Positions 61,048 to 64,000 of a stretch of DNA of 64,000 nucleotides are shown here, in pieces. Position numbers and translations under genes: made by a program. Source of the stretch: Ottowia massiliensis. Lineage in GTDB: Bacteria > Pseudomonadota > Gammaproteobacteria > Burkholderiales > Burkholderiaceae_C. Position 1 is the stretch's first letter. The number at the start of each line of letters is the position of its first letter. The notes beneath the pieces were generated by a model, which saw nothing but the letters and a program-made list of their open reading frames with translations, was not told the origin of the DNA and searched no databases. The stretch is taken from NCBI RefSeq assembly GCF_900240305.1, contig NZ_LT964854.1, positions 1,302,001-1,366,000 on the forward strand. The letters run 5' to 3'.

Positions 61048-62763
61048 TTACGGCCTGCCGTCTGCCGCGTTGCGGGCGAAGACGAGCAGCGTGTCGCCCT
61101 TGTCCGTGGGGCGGGGCACTTCCAGGCGCTGCGCCCATTGCTGTTGCGAGGGGCTGGCTGTCAGCGGGGCAATCAGCCACGGGCAGGTGGCGGGCGCGTC
61201 AAAGCGCGGCAGCGGCTCCAGCTGCCAGCCGCCATGAAAGCGCAGGGCCGCCAGCTGGGTGGCGTTGAGCGCAAACGTATTGACGCACGCGCCCTGGCCG
61301 ACGATGGCCGCCACGCTGCGCACCTGCGCGGCCAGGCTGCGGCCATAGTCCAGCGCGGGTAGCCACAGCGTCATCAGCAGCAGCCAGCACAGCGTGGCGC
61401 CGGCGGCGGGCAGCACCAGGCTTTTCCACAGCGCGGCGCGGTGGCGGCCCGTGCGCCAGCGCGCCAGCCAGGCCCAGGCCAGCGTGGCCGCCAGCGCCGC
61501 CAGCAGCGCGGGCCACTGGAAAACCGGCTCAAAGCCCGGCGCCAGCCGCGCCACATTGGCCGCCGGTTTGGCGGGCACGCCCGTTTGCAGCGAAATCCAA
61601 ACCACCCAGATCACGATGGCCCAGCCGCTGAAAAACAGCACGGTGAACCAGTCAATGAGCGCTGCCATGCCGCGCCGCAGCGTGGGCAGCGCCAGCGCCG
61701 CCAGCGCCGCCAGCGGCGGCAGCGCCGCCAGCAGCGAGCGGTCACGCGCGGGCGTGAACACCGCCGCCAGCATGGCCATGCCGGCCATCATCAGCGGCAG
61801 GCCCAGGTGGCGCTGCTGGCGCGGGCGCGGCAGCTGGGCGCGCCAGCGCCACAGCGTCCACAGCGCCAGCGGCCAAATGGGCCAGGTGAACCAGGCAAAC
61901 AGCCGCGCCAGAGAGCGCCACTGCGCCGCCGCCAGCGGCCACGTGATTTGCCAGCGCCACAAGCCCAGCCGCCAGCCCAAGGCCGCGCTGGCCAGCATGG
62001 CCGCCAGCGTGGCCAGCAGCAGGCGGCGGCGCGCGCCTGCCTGCAAGGCGTTGGCAGGCGCGGCGGCCTGCCAGCCCGGCCACAGTTGCGCCAGCACCGC
62101 TGCCGCGCCATATGCCAGCGCCAGCGTGGGCGCGCCCGACAGCGCCAGCGCAGGCAGCCCCAGCAGCGTGGCCGCCACCGCCGCGCGCGGCTGAAAAGGC
62201 ATGGCCGCAAAGCCAAAAAACACCAGCGCCGTAAAACACAGCTGCGCCAGCGCAGGCGTGGTCTCGTGCGCCAGCTGCGCCATGCCCAGCGTGGCAATGA
62301 GCGCCAGCAGGCTGCCATCGGCCAGCGCACGGGCGTAATCGCGCGGCTGCGCCTCGCCGCCAAACGCCAGCGCCACGGGCTGCGCGCCGGGCAGGCGGGT
62401 CAGGTTATAGGTGGCGTACCAAGTGGCCGCCAGCGTGCCCGCCAGCATCAGTGCAAACGGCAAACGCACGGCCACATCAGGCGCCAGCCAGCCGGCCGTG
62501 GCTTTGAGCGCGAGCGCGCCCAGCCAGTAAGGCAGCAGCGCGGCCACATCGGGCGACAGGCCGTCGAGCTGCGGCGCCAGCCAGCCCGAGCGCCCTTCGG
62601 CCATGGCCTGCATGAACCCGAAAGAAGCCAGGTCATCGCCTTTCCACGGCTGCCGCCCCACAAAGCCCGGCAGCACATAGGCCAGACACAGCAGCCACAA
62701 GGCCAGCCTGGGCAGCCGGCGGGCCGCTTCTTGCGTAACGAGGGCGGGGCGGGGGGTATTCAC
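61048..62763 (-). CDS. Polytopic membrane glycosyltransferase (ArnT/PMT-like)
   Basis: 571 residues with about 11-12 transmembrane helices. The first loop has GRQPWKGDDLASFGFMQAMA, which resembles the catalytic acidic loop of ArnT/PMT-type lipid-linked sugar transferases (xxPWKxDExx, here DD). PYWLGALALKATAGW and VAVRLPFALMLAGTLAATWY continue the family pattern, while the C-terminal soluble domain of about 130 residues (GACVNTFALNATQLAALRFH, CPWLIAPLTAS) is periplasmic. Acceptor unknown. Start at ATG 62763 as the first helix begins at about residue 20. Confidence 0.78.
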   Translation of the reverse strand: MNTPRPALVTQEAARRLPRLALWLLCLAYVLPGFVGRQPWKGDDLASFGFMQAMAEGRSGWLAPQLDGLSPDVAALLPYWLGALALKATAGWLAPDVAVRLPFALMLAGTLAATWYATYNLTRLPGAQPVALAFGGEAQPRDYARALADGSLLALIATLGMAQLAHETTPALAQLCFTALVFFGFAAMPFQPRAAVAATLLGLPALALSGAPTLALAYGAAAVLAQLWPGWQAAAPANALQAGARRRLLLATLAAMLASAALGWRLGLWRWQITWPLAAAQWRSLARLFAWFTWPIWPLALWTLWRWRAQLPRPRQQRHLGLPLMMAGMAMLAAVFTPARDRSLLAALPPLAALAALALPTLRRGMAALIDWFTVLFFSGWAIVIWVVWISLQTGVPAKPAANVARLAPGFEPVFQWPALLAALAATLAWAWLARWRTGRHRAALWKSLVLPAAGATLCWLLLMTLWLPALDYGRSLAAQVRSVAAIVGQGACVNTFALNATQLAALRFHGGWQLEPLPRFDAPATCPWLIAPLTASPSQQQWAQRLEVPRPTDKGDTLLVFARNAADGRP

Positions 62764-62879
62764 GTGCGAAAAGGCGGGGAAAGTGACGGACGAAAGGCCG
62801 GGATTGTCGCCGCGCCCGCGCTTGGCTCATGGCTGCGCCTTTGCATTCAAGAAGCTGTTCAAGGCGCTTCGATGATGCA

Positions 62880-62962
62880 AAGACAGGAGCAATTCAAATG
62901 GGCCGGAAATGCCTTCTGCGCTGCATGCACCAGGACATCATGCTATGGATAGAGGAGCGTGC
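62880..62962 (+). repeat. Family A dispersed repeat, copy 15
   Basis: AAGACAGGAGCAATTCAAAT, GGGCCGGAAATGCC, TTCTGCGCTGCATGC, ACCAGGACATCATGCTATGG and GAGGAGCG. The rest of the 331 bp gap must carry divergent promoters of the glycosyltransferase and META genes; nothing else seen. Confidence 0.82.
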
Positions 62963-63094
62963 CAGTCTGCTTTCTCCCCTCGCCTGCCGCCCTTTCGCGG
63001 CCCAGGCCGTGCATGGCTCGATTCACAACCTCGCGCGGCTATCATCCTTGCGCCATTCATAAGTGGCTCTGCTTATTCTGAAAGGAGGCCTTCA

Positions 63095-63652
63095 ATGTTT
63101 CGCCGGATGATTTCGCCCAACTGGAAAACCCTGGCCGTGTGCTGCGGCGCATGGGCGGCTTGCGCCAGCATGGCCCAGCCCGTGCAGATGACGCCGCAGG
63201 CTGCGCCTGTGCGCCAGCAGGCGGCTGAACTGCTGGCGCCCGGGCAGCAGGCGCTCACGGCCTGGCGCTGGCGCTTGCAGGCCGTGCGCGGCAAGGATCG
63301 CGCCTGGTTCACGCGCGCTGCCGCCGCCCTGTCTGAACCGGTGGTGCTGCGCTTTGACGAGGCTGCCGTGAGCGTGGCCGCTCCCTGCAACCAGTTGCGC
63401 GGGCGCTATCTGCTTTCAGGCGAACGCATGCTGATTGAGCCGCTGATGGGCACCAAAAAGGGCTGTGCCGACGCCCGCTTGATGGCGCTGGAAGACCGTC
63501 TGGAGCAAATCCTGCCCACCGTGAAGGATTGGCGGCTGCAAACCGCACGCCAGCAGAGCGGCCAGCCTGCGGCGAGCTTGCGCCTGCGCTTTATCAACGG
63601 CAGCGAGTGGCTGCTGCAAGGCGAGCCTGCTGGCGCGCCAGGTTCGCTTTGA
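63095..63652 (+). CDS. META-domain exported protein (HslJ-like), possibly frameshifted
   Basis: 185 residues. Signal peptide with WKTLAVCCGAWAACASMA. META domain with VVLRFDEAAVSVAAPCNQL, RGRYLLSGERMLIEPLMG and TKKGCADARLMALEDRLEQI, which retains the Cys pair (APCN, KGCAD) seen in HslJ/META proteins. ATG 63095 with AGGAGG upstream. The frame stops at 63652, but another frame from about 63625 continues LARQVRFDASGARTVLRVRR and QPLGAGYVRQERISYGMEP to a stop at 63747-63749, which has the feel of the C-terminal extension of such proteins. A frameshift is therefore suspected. Confidence 0.78.
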   Translation: MFRRMISPNWKTLAVCCGAWAACASMAQPVQMTPQAAPVRQQAAELLAPGQQALTAWRWRLQAVRGKDRAWFTRAAAALSEPVVLRFDEAAVSVAAPCNQLRGRYLLSGERMLIEPLMGTKKGCADARLMALEDRLEQILPTVKDWRLQTARQQSGQPAASLRLRFINGSEWLLQGEPAGAPGSL

Positions 63653-63811
63653 CGCCAGCGGCGCGCGCACCGTTTTGCGCGTGCGCCGCCAGCCCTTGGG
63701 AGCTGGCTATGTGCGGCAAGAGCGCATCAGCTACGGGATGGAGCCATAGGGAGCCATAGGGAGCCACAAGCCGGAAGCGGCGGGCCGCCTTGTTGATGGC
63801 AACGGTGCTTT

Positions 63812-63900
63812 GGATTTGCTCCTTTATCCGTAGCATGACGTCCTAGTGGAATCTGCGCGAGGCGGCATTTCGATACCCCTGAATCCGCTCTTGTTTTTGA
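63812..63900 (-). repeat. Family A dispersed repeat, copy 16
   Basis: Inverted: GATTTGCTCCTTTATCCGTA, GCATGACGTCCTAGTGG, ATCTGCGCGAGGCGGCATTT, CCGCTCTTG. Hairpin arms GGTAT and ATGCC pair with one G-T wobble. Just left of it (63740-63768) GGAGCCATA is repeated almost three times in tandem. Confidence 0.85.
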
Positions 63901-63948
63901 TGCCGCTCGCCCCTTCGGGCGGATGGCGGGGCGCAGCCGGGCCGGTTT

Positions 63949-64000
63949 TCAGCCGCGCGCGATTTTGAAAACCGCCGTGCCCGCCAGCAGGTTGGGCAGG
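63949..64000 (-). CDS. C-terminal end of an unidentified gene (cut by window edge)
   Basis: The minus strand reads LPNLLAGTAVFKIARG and then TGA at 63951-63949. Codon use fits the genome and the following TGAAAACCGGC resembles sequence after the Tim44-like gene. Too short to identify; it runs off the right edge. Confidence 0.4.
   Translation of the reverse strand, partial: LPNLLAGTAVFKIARG

Overview
The window is high-GC, densely coded bacterial chromosome and looks like a member of the Burkholderiales, most probably Comamonadaceae. The grounds are a two-gene methionine synthase, a probable SAH riboswitch, short-form HisG, the ubiJ-ubiB pair, and close family resemblance of nearly every housekeeping protein. 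The genus cannot be fixed from the sequence alone. I see no rRNA, tRNA, CRISPR array, prophage or plasmid functions.

Layout. 0-4.4 kb: start of rep, metH module A, a HIT hydrolase, a patatin, a small membrane protein, hisE and hisI, all on the minus strand. 4.9-13 kb: creD, a Tim44-like protein, slpA-ispH, a vapBC-like pair, glyS and a membrane protein. 13.5-18.4 kb: def, a LysM protein, dprA and a DUF1269 protein. 18.9-22.9 kb is accessory: a 1036-residue polymorphic toxin with an AT-rich, apparently swapped C-terminus, its immunity gene, and an orphan duplicate of the toxin core. 23-30 kb: cutA, a TlpA-like protein, a TonB receptor with metal-ligand motifs, a TPR protein, divergent PepSY genes and an orphan response regulator. 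30-42.4 kb: tkt-gap, lolB-TPR, mutM, bepA, rsmA, ssb, an MFS transporter. 41.7-55.9 kb: a two-component pair, hisD, a SulP transporter, dps, a DUF2242 lipoprotein, hisG, ubiJ-ubiB, mutY and a dynamin-like GTPase. 56.1-57.9 kb is a scar region with IS5-type remnants, a copy of the 5' end of metH module B, a decayed toxin tail and an immunity-like gene. 57.9-64 kb: metH module B with its riboswitch, a membrane glycosyltransferase, a META-domain protein and the end of one more gene.

Two things stand out. First, the intergenic space is filled with short dispersed repeats: about sixteen copies of an element of about 85 bp (family A) whose internal hairpin shows paired base changes, four copies of a shorter relative (family B), and about fifteen copies of an element that mostly begins at or near stop codons (family C, GARCCTGYTC). 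Second, many genes that are usually neighbours in related bacteria are apart here (metH A/B, hisG/hisD/hisIE, glyQ/glyS, tim44/ubiJB, lolB/ispE, response regulator/kinase), and repeats or IS remnants lie at several of these breaks. This suggests a genome whose gene order has been extensively rearranged.
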